From: Cupriavidus necator
GTDB lineage: Bacteria > Pseudomonadota > Gammaproteobacteria > Burkholderiales > Burkholderiaceae
Direction: 5' to 3'
DNA length: 64,000 nt
Assembly: GCA_022041995.1 (NCBI GenBank)
Contig: CP074384.1
Span: forward strand, 124,001-188,000
Part shown: positions 18,632 to 28,060 of the stretch, one piece after another
Numbering within the stretch: position 1 is the stretch's first letter
How the letters are laid out: every line of letters starts with the position of its first letter
The notes under the pieces: model-generated
What the model saw: the letters and a program-made list of their open reading frames with translations, nothing else
The model's database searches: none
Told to the model about the DNA's origin: nothing
Program-made: the position numbers and the translations under genes

Positions 18632-18839
18632 AAGTCTGCCAACGTTCAGCCTTCAATACCAGACGTCGTCAATTGAGCGCTTACACTCCACGATCGCTCT
18701 GCTACGCGCGGTCGCGGAGGGCATTCGAGTGTCTAAAGTTGAGTATCTCTTTACCGCCAGAGAATAGGATTCGCGAACATCATAACTGGAAGGATTACGG
18801 GAGCATTTCGACCGAAGAATCTTGTTCAGCCGCCGCAAC

Positions 18840-19376
18840 CTAGCGGCGCGGCCACAATGGCTGAAAGTGGCCGGGTGTATGAAGGATATGCACAAGCCGG
18901 CCTTGCTGACCAACAACCGGATGCACTGTGAGCTGCCCGCTCGCATTGACCGCAATGGCCTGGATGCGTATGCCAAGGCTGCGCGCGAGCCCCCACCCGG
19001 CCTCGTACATGTCGATGTCGCCATCCCTATCGGCCAGGCCCCCACGAAATAGCTCGCCCCGCAACCACTGCGCCTGTGCCTGGAGTTCGCTCGTCTGCTC
19101 CGTTGCCATCGCAGGCTCTCGCCTTAGGTTGCGGCTGAGCTGAAGAGCTGTGTCTAGCAGGCAATTATTCTGCAGCCCGCTGGCCATCCCCATCTCAGCG
19201 TTTGATTGCGCCAGAAACTGTTCAAGACTGATGAGCAGGGGCCCCGAATTGAATTCGCCCAAGGATGGGGGAACGGGCACCTGAGCCGGCGAGGCACCCG
19301 CCAGGGGGGGTCGTGCAGGCCGCTCAGCACGTCCGGTGCGCGCGGGGGGAGGGGGCCCAGTTGCTGCGAACAGCAT
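18840..19376 (-). CDS. SKWP effector copy 3, OTU-like C-terminal module
   Basis: 178 codons with the linker (PLAGASPAQVPVPPSLGEF), the cysteine box QNNCLLDTALQL, GGLADRDGDIDMYEAGWGL and the final GHFQPLWPRR, all uninterrupted. This is the longest intact OTU-like frame in the window. Its ATG overlaps the end of the upstream piece by about 50 bases in another frame, so translation as a separate protein is not excluded but no ribosome binding site is obvious. Confidence 0.55.
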   Translation of the reverse strand: MLFAATGPPPPARTGRAERPARPPLAGASPAQVPVPPSLGEFNSGPLLISLEQFLAQSNAEMGMASGLQNNCLLDTALQLSRNLRREPAMATEQTSELQAQAQWLRGELFRGGLADRDGDIDMYEAGWGLARSLGIRIQAIAVNASGQLTVHPVVGQQGRLVHILHTPGHFQPLWPRR

Positions 19377-22300
19377 GGCCAGGATCGGGGGCCGGGTGTG
19401 TCACGGCAGGCGCGCTCCGCGTGGCACCGTGCGGCCCGTAGGGTTGCCCGGTGTCCAGGTCGGAGCTGCGTGCTTGATCCGCGGCTGCGCCGCGATACGG
19501 CTGGTTCATCGGGCCGCCAGGCCTCTCGTCGGCAATGGATGGTTCCGCATAGAGATCGAAGGACAGGATCATCTCGATGCCCTGCGGGGGCGCCACGCGG
19601 GCTGCCGCGTCGCGCAGGTCCTGCTCCAGCGTCCCGCGCGGCACCGCATCAGGCGACAGTTGGCGCAGCCTTTCGTAGGTCCGGTGACCCTTCTCCTTGG
19701 CCTTCAGGCTATCACGGGTGTGGAACTGGATTTCCCAGTCGGCGTCTTCGCCCTCAACGCGGGTGCGCACGTTCACATTCAGGCCAGCATAGCCGGTGCC
19801 CTCCCGGGTAAAGCTGTTGTTCACGCGCATGACCGTCATGCCGGCCCTTTGCAGACTGGTCAGGATCCTCCGGGCGTCCATGGCAAATCTCTCTGCACCG
19901 AGGATCACCTCATAGCGCAGACCATCGCGTACCCGCCTGGCGGCCTCCTGCGGTGTTTGCAGGCCCTGCTCGCGCTGTATCCGGGCAAGCTTCTCTTCAA
20001 TGCTTTTCTTCTTCTTAAAGATAAACCTGCGCCAGCCGCCACCGTCCATGTCCGCGCGCAACTTCGCGCCGTGGTGCTCCAGCGCCTGCTGCAGCACAGG
20101 CCAGACCGCACCCTCGAGACGTTCAGCCTGGCTTCTGATCTGCTGGGCCAGTTGCGCAAGGGGGGCAGGCACGCGCGGCGTGGCTGACGCCTGGGGCCGC
20201 GGCTGCACCTTCAATACCGTTTCCGGCTCCCAGTCCACGATATCTTCCACCCCCGCAGGAACGGGTAATGCACGGAAGGCCTCGCGCGCTGGCCCGAGCA
20301 ACTTCCAGATCTCGTCGCCGGAGGCGCCATCGAATCCACGTCGTTGCGCCTGCTTGTACAGGTCGTGGTACTTCTCCTTGCATCTGAACGTTTGCTCTGT
20401 ATGAAACTGGATTTCCCATGCGATGCCGTTTGGCTCCTTCAGCGTGACGCTCACCGCCTGGAAAGGGCTGCGGCCCCGCAGGAAGTGATTCGTGCGCCGG
20501 ATCAGAGTATGCGCCTTCGCGAGCTGCGCCATGATCTGGCGATAGTCCCCCATAAACGTATCCGCGGGCAGCACCACACTGTAGCGCAGCGCATCGTTGA
20601 CCAGCGCGCTGGCCTGGGCCAGGGTCCGGGGCGGCACTCCACCAATCAGCCGGGCCAGCTTGTCCTGCAGCGAGCGCGGCGACTTCAGCCTGTTCTTCTG
20701 TTCGCCCGCCAGACCCGCCCGCGCGTGTCCGGCACTGCACCCGTTCACGATGTCCTGCAGCCTCATCGTGATCCCCGGCTCGGCCAAACGGGCCCGTTCA
20801 TTGAGCGCCAGCGCCTCTTGCTCAAGCGCCTCCCGGGAAACCTCCTGCGCCCGTTCGGCCGGCGTAGCCGGTACGCTGAGCAGCTCCGCCTGCTGCAGCG
20901 CCCGGACGGCGTCCTGCATGACACCCGCTGCCATCGTTGGCATCTGCCGCAGCGCAGCGTCTGCCCACTGTGGATCGAAGCGCCCGTGCCGTATTTCCGC
21001 CAACGTCGGCTTGCTGTACGGTACCCGACGCAGACGGTCGGGATACCGGCGTTCAGCCATTTCGCAACTCTCGATCACGCTTGTAAAGAGATCGGTGCCC
21101 GTGTCCGACTTCAGCGCGTCGGTGCCCACCTTTATGGCTATCGTAAACAGGTTGCGCATGGACAGCTCCGGCTCGCCCGGCACCAGCCCCGGCTGCCCCT
21201 CGGGGAACGCCGTACGCGACAGACGGCACACCGGGTAGTTGTCCAGCACCGCGTGCACACGCCCGGCCGTGTCGTCTGCCTGCTCATAGGCGCTCGCAAG
21301 TGCGGGGAACCCCTGCGCCAGCGCGGACGGAAGCTGCGGTGCCTGGACGCTGTCCCTGCCCAGCTGCATACACAGCTCATACAGCAGTTTCGCCGCCTCG
21401 CACGCTTGCGGCTCATGGGCTCGGTCAATCGCCTCATGCGCCTGCACCTGCAACTGCTGCAGCGCTGGTGCATCCTTGTCCCCCTGCAGCCGCCTGCGCA
21501 GTCCGTTGCGCAAATCACGCGCCACGCCGTCGTAGGTGCCGAACATCATGTTTCGCGCCATGGCCTCGCGCAGCTCATCGGGCTGCGCGAGAAAGCGCAT
21601 GGCGAGCGTGGCGGCTTTACCCAGCAACGCGCCCCCCCGCTGCTCGGCCATAATTTCGCGCGCCCGTCCCGCCTGGTAGCGGCCCCGTTCATCGATGGCC
21701 GGATGCGCAGTCTTGGGCGGCTTGAACGAGCGCTCCTCGCCCCGTCGCGCCTGGCGCGACTGCATGACGCGACCGATGTGGCCCACGAGAGCCGGATAGC
21801 CCGCATAGACGAACGCATCGTCCCCGTCCGTGTCCATGCTCCGCTTGCGCAGCTCCGCAATCGGGATTGCCCCAAGCCGCCCAGGCAGCAGCACGTCCTT
21901 GACTCGCAGGCTGCCCGTGCTGAACATCTGCTGCGGCAGCGTGTCGCGCTCGCGCCGGCTCTTCCAGCGCGACAGCGTCTTCAGGTCCTCCCGCGAACAG
22001 GCCAGGTGCAGCCCCTGGTGGTCCGGATCCGGCGACCAGTAGCCCGGCGGCGGGATGATCAGCATGCCCTTGCTGTGCAACATGTCGGCGCCCGTGCCCG
22101 AATCCTCATCGAATCCCGTATAGCTGTACTGGATGGCGAAGCACTGGTCCAGAAACTGGGCCGTCACGTCCTCCTGATCGGGCGTAACGACCTGCGCGGC
22201 CGCAATGGGCAACAGGTTCTCCTTATCGTACGGCGGTTTGCCCACCAGCACATCGCCCTGCAACTGCGCAAAGCCCGGCAGCGGAATCGTCGGCAGATAC

Positions 22301-22620
22301 AGCCTGTCGTCAGCCGAGGGGACCGCGCGGATGCGCCGCCCCTGGTAGCCGCCGCTGACGGCCAGTTGGTACAGCGTCAGGCAGTCCACCGCCTGCGATG
22401 CGTGCCGGTCCACCCCGTTCAGCCTGCGCTGCATCACCTCGCGCGCTTCGTCAAGCGCCGCCTCATCCCGCGGGAAATGCATCAGGGCCTGCGGTGGCAG
22501 CGTGTTAAATCCCGGCTGCTGCCCATCCACCAGCTTTTGCTGTGCCTCGTCGCCCCGTGCCTCCCTGACTGCCTCCCATGCCTCGATATGTTCGCGCACC
22601 ACCGGAATGCGCATCGCCAC
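19324..22620 (-). CDS. SKWP effector copy 3, middle and RelA/SpoT-like domains
   Basis: 1,098 codons from VAMRIPVVREHIEAWEAV through the DTDGD motif (near 21830), KVGTDALKSDTG and both RSH-like domains, ending in the out-of-frame APSPRAHRTC tail as in copy 1. It has NGCSAGHARAG where copies 1, 2 and 5 have NGCSEPGHARAG, a difference shared only with copy 4. Confidence 0.75.
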   Translation of the reverse strand: MAMRIPVVREHIEAWEAVREARGDEAQQKLVDGQQPGFNTLPPQALMHFPRDEAALDEAREVMQRRLNGVDRHASQAVDCLTLYQLAVSGGYQGRRIRAVPSADDRLYLPTIPLPGFAQLQGDVLVGKPPYDKENLLPIAAAQVVTPDQEDVTAQFLDQCFAIQYSYTGFDEDSGTGADMLHSKGMLIIPPPGYWSPDPDHQGLHLACSREDLKTLSRWKSRRERDTLPQQMFSTGSLRVKDVLLPGRLGAIPIAELRKRSMDTDGDDAFVYAGYPALVGHIGRVMQSRQARRGEERSFKPPKTAHPAIDERGRYQAGRAREIMAEQRGGALLGKAATLAMRFLAQPDELREAMARNMMFGTYDGVARDLRNGLRRRLQGDKDAPALQQLQVQAHEAIDRAHEPQACEAAKLLYELCMQLGRDSVQAPQLPSALAQGFPALASAYEQADDTAGRVHAVLDNYPVCRLSRTAFPEGQPGLVPGEPELSMRNLFTIAIKVGTDALKSDTGTDLFTSVIESCEMAERRYPDRLRRVPYSKPTLAEIRHGRFDPQWADAALRQMPTMAAGVMQDAVRALQQAELLSVPATPAERAQEVSREALEQEALALNERARLAEPGITMRLQDIVNGCSAGHARAGLAGEQKNRLKSPRSLQDKLARLIGGVPPRTLAQASALVNDALRYSVVLPADTFMGDYRQIMAQLAKAHTLIRRTNHFLRGRSPFQAVSVTLKEPNGIAWEIQFHTEQTFRCKEKYHDLYKQAQRRGFDGASGDEIWKLLGPAREAFRALPVPAGVEDIVDWEPETVLKVQPRPQASATPRVPAPLAQLAQQIRSQAERLEGAVWPVLQQALEHHGAKLRADMDGGGWRRFIFKKKKSIEEKLARIQREQGLQTPQEAARRVRDGLRYEVILGAERFAMDARRILTSLQRAGMTVMRVNNSFTREGTGYAGLNVNVRTRVEGEDADWEIQFHTRDSLKAKEKGHRTYERLRQLSPDAVPRGTLEQDLRDAAARVAPPQGIEMILSFDLYAEPSIADERPGGPMNQPYRGAAADQARSSDLDTGQPYGPHGATRSAPAVTHPAPDPGHAVRSNWAPSPRAHRTC

Positions 22621-22628
22621 GTCCCATC

Positions 22629-23018
22629 TCAGAAACCCGCAGCCGTCATTTGGACAGAGCGCGATGCGCTCGTGGTGTGGCCCTTGAAGCCTGAAGGGGT
22701 GCTGCGGCCGGGCACGTCCTCAAACCAGCCCAGCCGCAACGTGCCCTCCACCACATGGTCAGGTGGCACCATCTCCATGAGCGCGCGTTGCATGCGCGAC
22801 CAGTCCTCGCGCTGCGGCGCCAGCTTCTGCGCCAGTTCCATGAAGGCGCTGCCTGGGGCACTGTCGGCATACCGCACTGCCGGCAGCACCGAAGCAGACG
22901 CGCTGCGGCCGGCGGCGATGTCCCGGGCTGACTTCCGCCGCCCCCGTGTCAGGCGGCTGCCGCCAAACATGTCGAAGCGCCAAGGCTCGTCTTTGTACTG
23001 GAACGTGCGCGCGAGCAT
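22629..23018 (-). CDS. SKWP effector copy 3, short middle piece
   Basis: 129 codons joining the two long pieces: MLARTFQYKDEPWRFDMFGG to LRLGWFEDVPG. The last 22 residues are out of frame after the missing G near 22710. It is part of the same gene. Confidence 0.6.
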   Translation of the reverse strand: MLARTFQYKDEPWRFDMFGGSRLTRGRRKSARDIAAGRSASASVLPAVRYADSAPGSAFMELAQKLAPQREDWSRMQRALMEMVPPDHVVEGTLRLGWFEDVPGRSTPSGFKGHTTSASRSVQMTAAGF

Positions 23019-23026
23019 GAAGGCGC

Positions 23027-26000
23027 TTAACTCCCAGGCAGCCGCACCTCGACCAGCGGCTGACCGGTCAGACGTGAATAAAACGAATACGCAGGCTCCG
23101 CCCCGTCGGACGACGCGGCGGGCTCCAGCTCCCGTCCCCGCAAGTCGACCGTGACATGCGTGGTGTCGCCCCCACTCGGTTCGGGTGGTACGACGTTTCC
23201 CACCGCTGTGCGCAGGCTCTCGTGGCGCGCTGCCAGATCGAACCGGCGAGGAGGGTAACGCGTCGTGAGGGCCTCCAGATGCGCCGCGCTGGCCAGCCGC
23301 AGATCCAGCGCGTCCAGGATCGCATCATCCGCCTCGATCTGCGCAATCAAGTTCCAGCTCTTTTCCTGCAGATCCGTCTCGATGAGCGGGCGCGTCCTGT
23401 CCAGCGTCTGTCGCACCCACTGCTTCAGAGTCTCCTGGTGCGTCTTCACCGACTCGCGTTCGCCGCTGATGTAGCGCGGCTTCCACTGGTGGGCCACCAC
23501 GGTGTATGCCTTGAGCACCTGATACAGTGACAGGGCCGGACAGCGCGTGCCGCATGCTTCGTCGCCGTCCTTCAGGCGCAGCCCGGCACGAGCGCCTGCC
23601 CCGCCCGGGGCTTGGCGCAGATACGCGTCGATCTTGTGTTCTACGACTGGCTTCAGCGCGTCGAACGTCTGCAGGGCGCGCACCCGGTGGCGCTGCAACT
23701 GCGGGCTGCGCGCCAGCGGCAGCAGCCCCATGCACAGGGTGCCTACACTTTCCAGCGGTTCTTCGCGCAGCCGTCCTTCTTGACACAGCGTCATGACACG
23801 CTCCAGCGCCGGCGTTGCGAGCGGCCGCAGCGCGTCGTGCATCCGCAGCTGGGCGAAAGCCTTGAGCAGCATACCCACGTGGCGGCCCTCGGCGCTGTCG
23901 AAGCGTTCCGGGTACAGCTCCAGGTGCACCGCTACCCCCATCAGTACATCGCGTGCGAGAACGGCGTTCCCGTCTTCGTCCCGGCCGAGCCGCGCCAGCG
24001 CGTTGGCAATCTGGCCGGTCTGGCTGAATTCGAACGCGCTCCACTCGAGCGGAGCCCAGCCCAGGCGTGCCGCCAGACACCACGCCGCTTCATGCAGGCC
24101 GCTTTCTTGCGGCCATCGGGACAGTGCGTGGAGGGTGCTGGCCACGGCCTGCGCGCCCATCGACTGGCGCAGCCGCGCATCGCCCTCAGCCTCCGAGATC
24201 AGACGATCGGCAAGCGCCAGCGCCGCGGCGCTTGCCTCGTCCGCGTCCGGCCACTTCGAAAGCGCGTTCAGGGCGTTGGCCACATGTTTCGCCTCCATCG
24301 ACTGGCACAGCTGGGGTTCCGAGCTAACGCGCTCGGCCAGCCGCAGCGCCGCCTTACGAGCCTCTTCCTTGTCCGGCCACTTCGAAAGCGCATTGAGCGC
24401 GGTGGCCACCTCCCGCGCATCCATCGACTGGCGCAGCCGCGCATTGCCCTCAGCCTCCGAGGTCAGACGATCGGCAAGCGCCAGCGCCGCGGCGCTTGCC
24501 TCGTCCGCGTCCGGCCACTTCGAAAAAGCGTTCAGGGCGTTGGCCACGGCCTGCGCCTCCATCGACTGGCACAGCTGGGGTTCCGAGCTAACGCGCTCGG
24601 CCAGCCGCAGCGCCGCCTTACGAGCCTCTTCCTTGTCCGGCCACTTCGAAAGCGCATTGAGCGCGTTGGTCACCTCCCGCGCATCCATCGACTCGCGCAG
24701 CCGCGCATTGCCCTCAGCCTCCGAGGTCAGACGATCGGCAAGCGCCAGCGCCGCGGCGCTTGCCTCGTCCGCGTCCGGCCACTTCGAAAACGCGTTCAGG
24801 GCGTTGGCCACTGCCTGCGCGTCCATCGACTGGCACAGCTGGGGTTCCGAGCTAACGCGCTCGGCCAGCCGCAGCGCGGCGTCTCGGGCCTTGTCTTCCT
24901 CCGGCCACTTCGAGAGCGCATTGAGCGCGTTGGCCACGGCCCGCGCCTCCATCGACTGGCACAGCTGGGGTTCCGAGCTAACGCGCTCGGCCAGCCGCAG
25001 CGCGGCGTCGCGGGCCTTGGCCTGGTCCGGCCACTTCGAAAGCGCATTGAGCGCGTTGGTCACCTCTCGCGCATCCATCGACTCGCGCAGCCGCGCATCG
25101 CCCTCAGCCTCCGAGGTCAGATGATCGGCAAGCGCCAGCGCCGCGGCGCTGGCCTCGTCCGCGTCCGGCCACTTCGAGAGCGCGTTCAGGGCATTGGACA
25201 CATGTTTCGCCTCCATCGACTGGCACAGCTGGGGTTCCGATGTGAGGCGCCGGGCCAGGCACCGTACCGCCTCGCTGGCCCGATGCGACGCCGGCCACTT
25301 TGAGAATGCATTGAGCGCGTTGGCAACATGCTGCCCGTCCATCCGCTGGCGCAGCTTTGCGTCCGATGTCACGCGTTCGGCCAGCCGCAGCGCCGCCTGA
25401 CGCGCATCGGCTTCGTCAGGCCACTTCGAGAGAGCGTTGACCGTGATGGCCACCCCCAGCGCATTCATCGACTCGCGCAGCGGCGCGTCTGCCGCAACGC
25501 GCCTGGCCAGCTCCAGTGCGTTCTCCCCGACCCTGCCATCGTCCGACCACTTGCTCAGGGCATTGAGCAGATTTGACATATCCTGTGCGTTCAGCCCCGG
25601 GATCAGACCATGCGATCGAAGATGCCTGACAAGACCGGACACCGCATCGCAGCACGCCGGGCGCTCCGGCGCCTTGGACAGCGCATTGCACAGCATGGCG
25701 GCTTGCCGTCCGTTCAGCCTGTGCAGCGCGCCCGGCCTCAGCAGTTCGGTCGCGATGCTTCGCAGCGCTAGCCGGCAGATCTCGCTGTCGGCATGCTTGC
25801 TAAGCTTGTTGGCAAGATGCACATAGCTTGCAGCCGGCGCGCCCCGGCACCAGTCGGTGTCCACAAGATAGTGCGCCGCCAGTTCAACCGCCTCGCGAAC
25901 GTCGTTGGCCCGCGCAGGCGGTATGTTCCTGACCTTGTTCCTGACCTGCAGTTTCTGCAAATACAAGTCCAGGAAGTGCAGGTTGTCGCCGGCATAGTCT

Positions 26001-26722
26001 GGGCGCAGAAAGACCAGTGCCTGCCCGTAGCCGTTGCGCTGTGCCAGCACGTTCTCCCTTGCCATCCGGATGGCAAGTTCAGGGAAATCGGCATCCTTCG
26101 CGTTGCCGGAAAGCACTTGCTGCTGCGCATACCGTTGGTTCCTGAGCTGCCGGCCGAACTCGTGTTCAGGATACGTCAGGACTCTCCCCAGATTCCGGCT
26201 GCGGCGCTGTGGTTCGCTCGGCTCGATGCGCATCCTCGAGTGGTGCCTTTCATCCAGCGCTTCAATCGCATCGCGGGCCGGTCGCTTGCGCGATGGCGCC
26301 GCCGCGGCGATCTGATACCTCTCCATCCCGCTTGCAGCAAGGGTTGACCGCAGCTGCTGGTCCGGCAGGTTGCGCGTGCTGGGCGGCCACGACGACTGGG
26401 CCCTGCGGGGTGCATCGTCCGCTGCTCGGTCTGACACAGGCCTCCCGCTACTCGGCAAAGCGCGCAACGGATGTCCGGCAGTATCCTCGTCCCCCTGTGG
26501 CCGTGAAGCGAATGCCCTTTGCCGTTGAGGTCCGGAATAAGGCTGCATCCTGCGCTGCTGGCGACGCGCTGCCAGGTCTTCCCGCCGCGGCAACGTGTCA
26601 AGGACCGTGTCTGTCCTCCGGGACGCAGGTTCGGGCCGCGAAGTCGGGGACTGTCCGGGTGCAGCCTCGTCAATCTTCTGATCGCCACCAGCGTCCGGAC
26701 TCGCCGGGCTGCCAATTCTCAT
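23027..26722 (-). CDS. SKWP effector copy 3, N-terminal and complete repeat region
   Basis: 1,231 codons, the longest uninterrupted N-terminal piece in the window. It has a disordered leader (residues 1-130), a helical lead-in (about 175-330), SKAP and SKWS degenerate units, ten SKWP repeats, the SRWP unit, and the post-repeat domain through GGAGARAGLRLKDGDEACGT up to LVEVRLPG. The start at 26722 has GGAGAAGGGG upstream. It lacks a nearby promoter motif and likely depends on the hrpII box at 27882. Confidence 0.8.
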   Translation of the reverse strand: MRIGSPASPDAGGDQKIDEAAPGQSPTSRPEPASRRTDTVLDTLPRREDLAARRQQRRMQPYSGPQRQRAFASRPQGDEDTAGHPLRALPSSGRPVSDRAADDAPRRAQSSWPPSTRNLPDQQLRSTLAASGMERYQIAAAAPSRKRPARDAIEALDERHHSRMRIEPSEPQRRSRNLGRVLTYPEHEFGRQLRNQRYAQQQVLSGNAKDADFPELAIRMARENVLAQRNGYGQALVFLRPDYAGDNLHFLDLYLQKLQVRNKVRNIPPARANDVREAVELAAHYLVDTDWCRGAPAASYVHLANKLSKHADSEICRLALRSIATELLRPGALHRLNGRQAAMLCNALSKAPERPACCDAVSGLVRHLRSHGLIPGLNAQDMSNLLNALSKWSDDGRVGENALELARRVAADAPLRESMNALGVAITVNALSKWPDEADARQAALRLAERVTSDAKLRQRMDGQHVANALNAFSKWPASHRASEAVRCLARRLTSEPQLCQSMEAKHVSNALNALSKWPDADEASAAALALADHLTSEAEGDARLRESMDAREVTNALNALSKWPDQAKARDAALRLAERVSSEPQLCQSMEARAVANALNALSKWPEEDKARDAALRLAERVSSEPQLCQSMDAQAVANALNAFSKWPDADEASAAALALADRLTSEAEGNARLRESMDAREVTNALNALSKWPDKEEARKAALRLAERVSSEPQLCQSMEAQAVANALNAFSKWPDADEASAAALALADRLTSEAEGNARLRQSMDAREVATALNALSKWPDKEEARKAALRLAERVSSEPQLCQSMEAKHVANALNALSKWPDADEASAAALALADRLISEAEGDARLRQSMGAQAVASTLHALSRWPQESGLHEAAWCLAARLGWAPLEWSAFEFSQTGQIANALARLGRDEDGNAVLARDVLMGVAVHLELYPERFDSAEGRHVGMLLKAFAQLRMHDALRPLATPALERVMTLCQEGRLREEPLESVGTLCMGLLPLARSPQLQRHRVRALQTFDALKPVVEHKIDAYLRQAPGGAGARAGLRLKDGDEACGTRCPALSLYQVLKAYTVVAHQWKPRYISGERESVKTHQETLKQWVRQTLDRTRPLIETDLQEKSWNLIAQIEADDAILDALDLRLASAAHLEALTTRYPPRRFDLAARHESLRTAVGNVVPPEPSGGDTTHVTVDLRGRELEPAASSDGAEPAYSFYSRLTGQPLVEVRLPGS
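24100..25470 (-). repeat. SKWP repeats, copy 3 (10 units)
   Basis: Ten cores by my count. Many units are of the LTSEAEGDARLRESMDAREV or VSSEPQLCQSMEA types, unlike copy 2 where GRLSSDARLRQSMDMQHV dominates. The arrays have therefore been remodelled independently while the flanking DNA stayed nearly identical. Confidence 0.85.
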
Positions 26723-27304
26723 AGCTATGCCCCTTCTCCAGTAGTTACCTGGCAGGCTGTTAAAATAGCTCCGGCCGTTGTCATCGGATCGGGCGGGTAG
26801 ACCGTTGAAACAAGAGGCCTATGTCGGGATAGTGGAATCAGGACGAGTAAGCCCCAACTCAACAGCCATTACGGGGGGACAATCCGGACTCTTGAGGAAA
26901 CAAGACGGGCGCATCTCATGCTGGCGGTGTCGATCAAGAGCGGAGATGGACAAGCACAGCTGGGATATCGCATTGGAGTGTTTGGCATCTTGCCAGCGTC
27001 ATACTGAGGGCATCGCGACGACGCTGCAAGATGCCATCGGTGGACGTCGTTTTGGCACGCAGGCAAGAAGGCGTCCTGATTCTCGATAACCTGAGGGTGA
27101 ATCACAGCAAGCCGTCACCTCGCATGCACCGGCTCGCACCGAACTGCAACTTCAAGGCTTTGTCGTGGGTCTGCACAGTGTTCAGAGACAGCCGAGCGTA
27201 TTCGATGTTACTTTCAGCATCATTCGGTGAAAAATTCGACCGCTTTACCAGTGCCTCGACGGCGCTGTACAGGCACTTCTCTTGTCGTGTTATGTTGCAA
27301 CAAC

Positions 27305-27811
27305 TCAGCAAGGCGTGCGCTTGCTCTGCCGTGCCCGGGGTCTGGCAGGGTCGCCAGTATAGGGGTCTTCCTCCAAATGAAAGTTGTTCCCAACGCCGAT
27401 CGTTCGCACCACCGCCGGCTGGTCAGCGTCGGCAAACATGGCAAACTCCTTCGCCATCTCTCGATCAGATGACAAGTAGTGGTGTTCGCCCGAAGCAGTC
27501 ACACCAGAGCTACTGAAATTCATCAGGAAATTTGCGCTTCCGCCATCTGTGGCTCCACTCCCTTTACGCTCGTTCACGAAGCCATTTCTGCGAAGAGATG
27601 ACACGTGTTCGCGCTTGGTTCCATGCCAAAGAACGCTCTCCTGATAGACCCGTTTGGCAAATGGCACCAGACCATTCAAGGTCTCATTTGAATATGGTGA
27701 TCGCGAAGATCCAGGCTTAGCTCTTTTCGCCTCAACGTCCGACTCATACCCATCGGAACCATAGTCGCTTGAAGCTCGCGCTCCACCACGCTTAGAAATG
27801 CAGCCGCCCAT
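27305..27811 (-). CDS. Acylated ART-like effector (XopAI-like), copy b
   Basis: 168 residues with the MGGCISK acylation motif and both WHGTKREHVSSLRRNGF and YLSSDREMAKEFA motifs intact. It differs from copy a at the end: GAAGACCCCTAT instead of GAAGCCCCTAT changes frame, giving NNFHLEEDPYTGDPARP and a stop at 27305. EEDPYTGD may be the genuine continuation, in which case the shared downstream frame (LYSAVEALVKRSNF, ending at 27102) is reached only after a further one-base change. Driven by the hrpII box at 27882. Confidence 0.6.
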   Translation of the reverse strand: MGGCISKRGGARASSDYGSDGYESDVEAKRAKPGSSRSPYSNETLNGLVPFAKRVYQESVLWHGTKREHVSSLRRNGFVNERKGSGATDGGSANFLMNFSSSGVTASGEHHYLSSDREMAKEFAMFADADQPAVVRTIGVGNNFHLEEDPYTGDPARPRARQSKRTPC

Positions 27812-27842
27812 GACAATTGAATACCGGTAGTGAATTTCCTCG

Positions 27843-27905
27843 ACTGTACGGACCTACAGCGTCAACGTCGCTCGATCACCGCGAAAAAATGTGCACTGAC
27901 GCGAA
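27843..27905 (-). promoter_or_regulatory. hrpII box and -10 element, unit 3
   Basis: On the minus strand TTCG-N16-TTCG spans 27905-27882, with TACAGT at 27848-27843. The spacer differs from unit 2 (TGCACATTTT against CGCACGTTTT) while both half-sites are kept. Confidence 0.75.
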
Positions 27906-28060
27906 ACGGATCAATGCCGTTTCATGCGGGAATGCGACGGTTCGGATGCACAACGGTGCTGAAACGGCACGTCGATCCTACGGTTCAATGTGTAAAAGCC
28001 GCGCCGCATCCCGAGCTGGTTGTGATGTGATGGACGACTCCCGCTACGCAGCGAGAGCAA

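Larger units (their letters stand above)
18840..26722 (-). pseudogene. SKWP-family giant type III effector (RipS/XopAD-like), copy 3, frameshifted
   Basis: Full locus on the minus strand with the shortest repeat array (10 SKWP cores). It is in frame from the start codon at 26722 through all repeats. Breaks: one G missing near 23033 (CTGGGAG for CTGGGGAG), one G missing near 22710 (CCCGGCC for CCCGGGCC), and the poly-C tract near 19343-19360 that separates the OTU-like end. The G7 tract (21642-21648) is in the in-frame state. Only three one-base indels stand between this copy and an intact gene. Confidence 0.8.

Noticed and set aside
23612-25303. Antisense frames over the SKWP repeats with repeated RVRPLRKRVQGVGH or ASIDWHSWGSELTR motifs.
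   Set aside because: The periodicity is a by-product of the 126-bp sense repeats, not an independent repeat protein.
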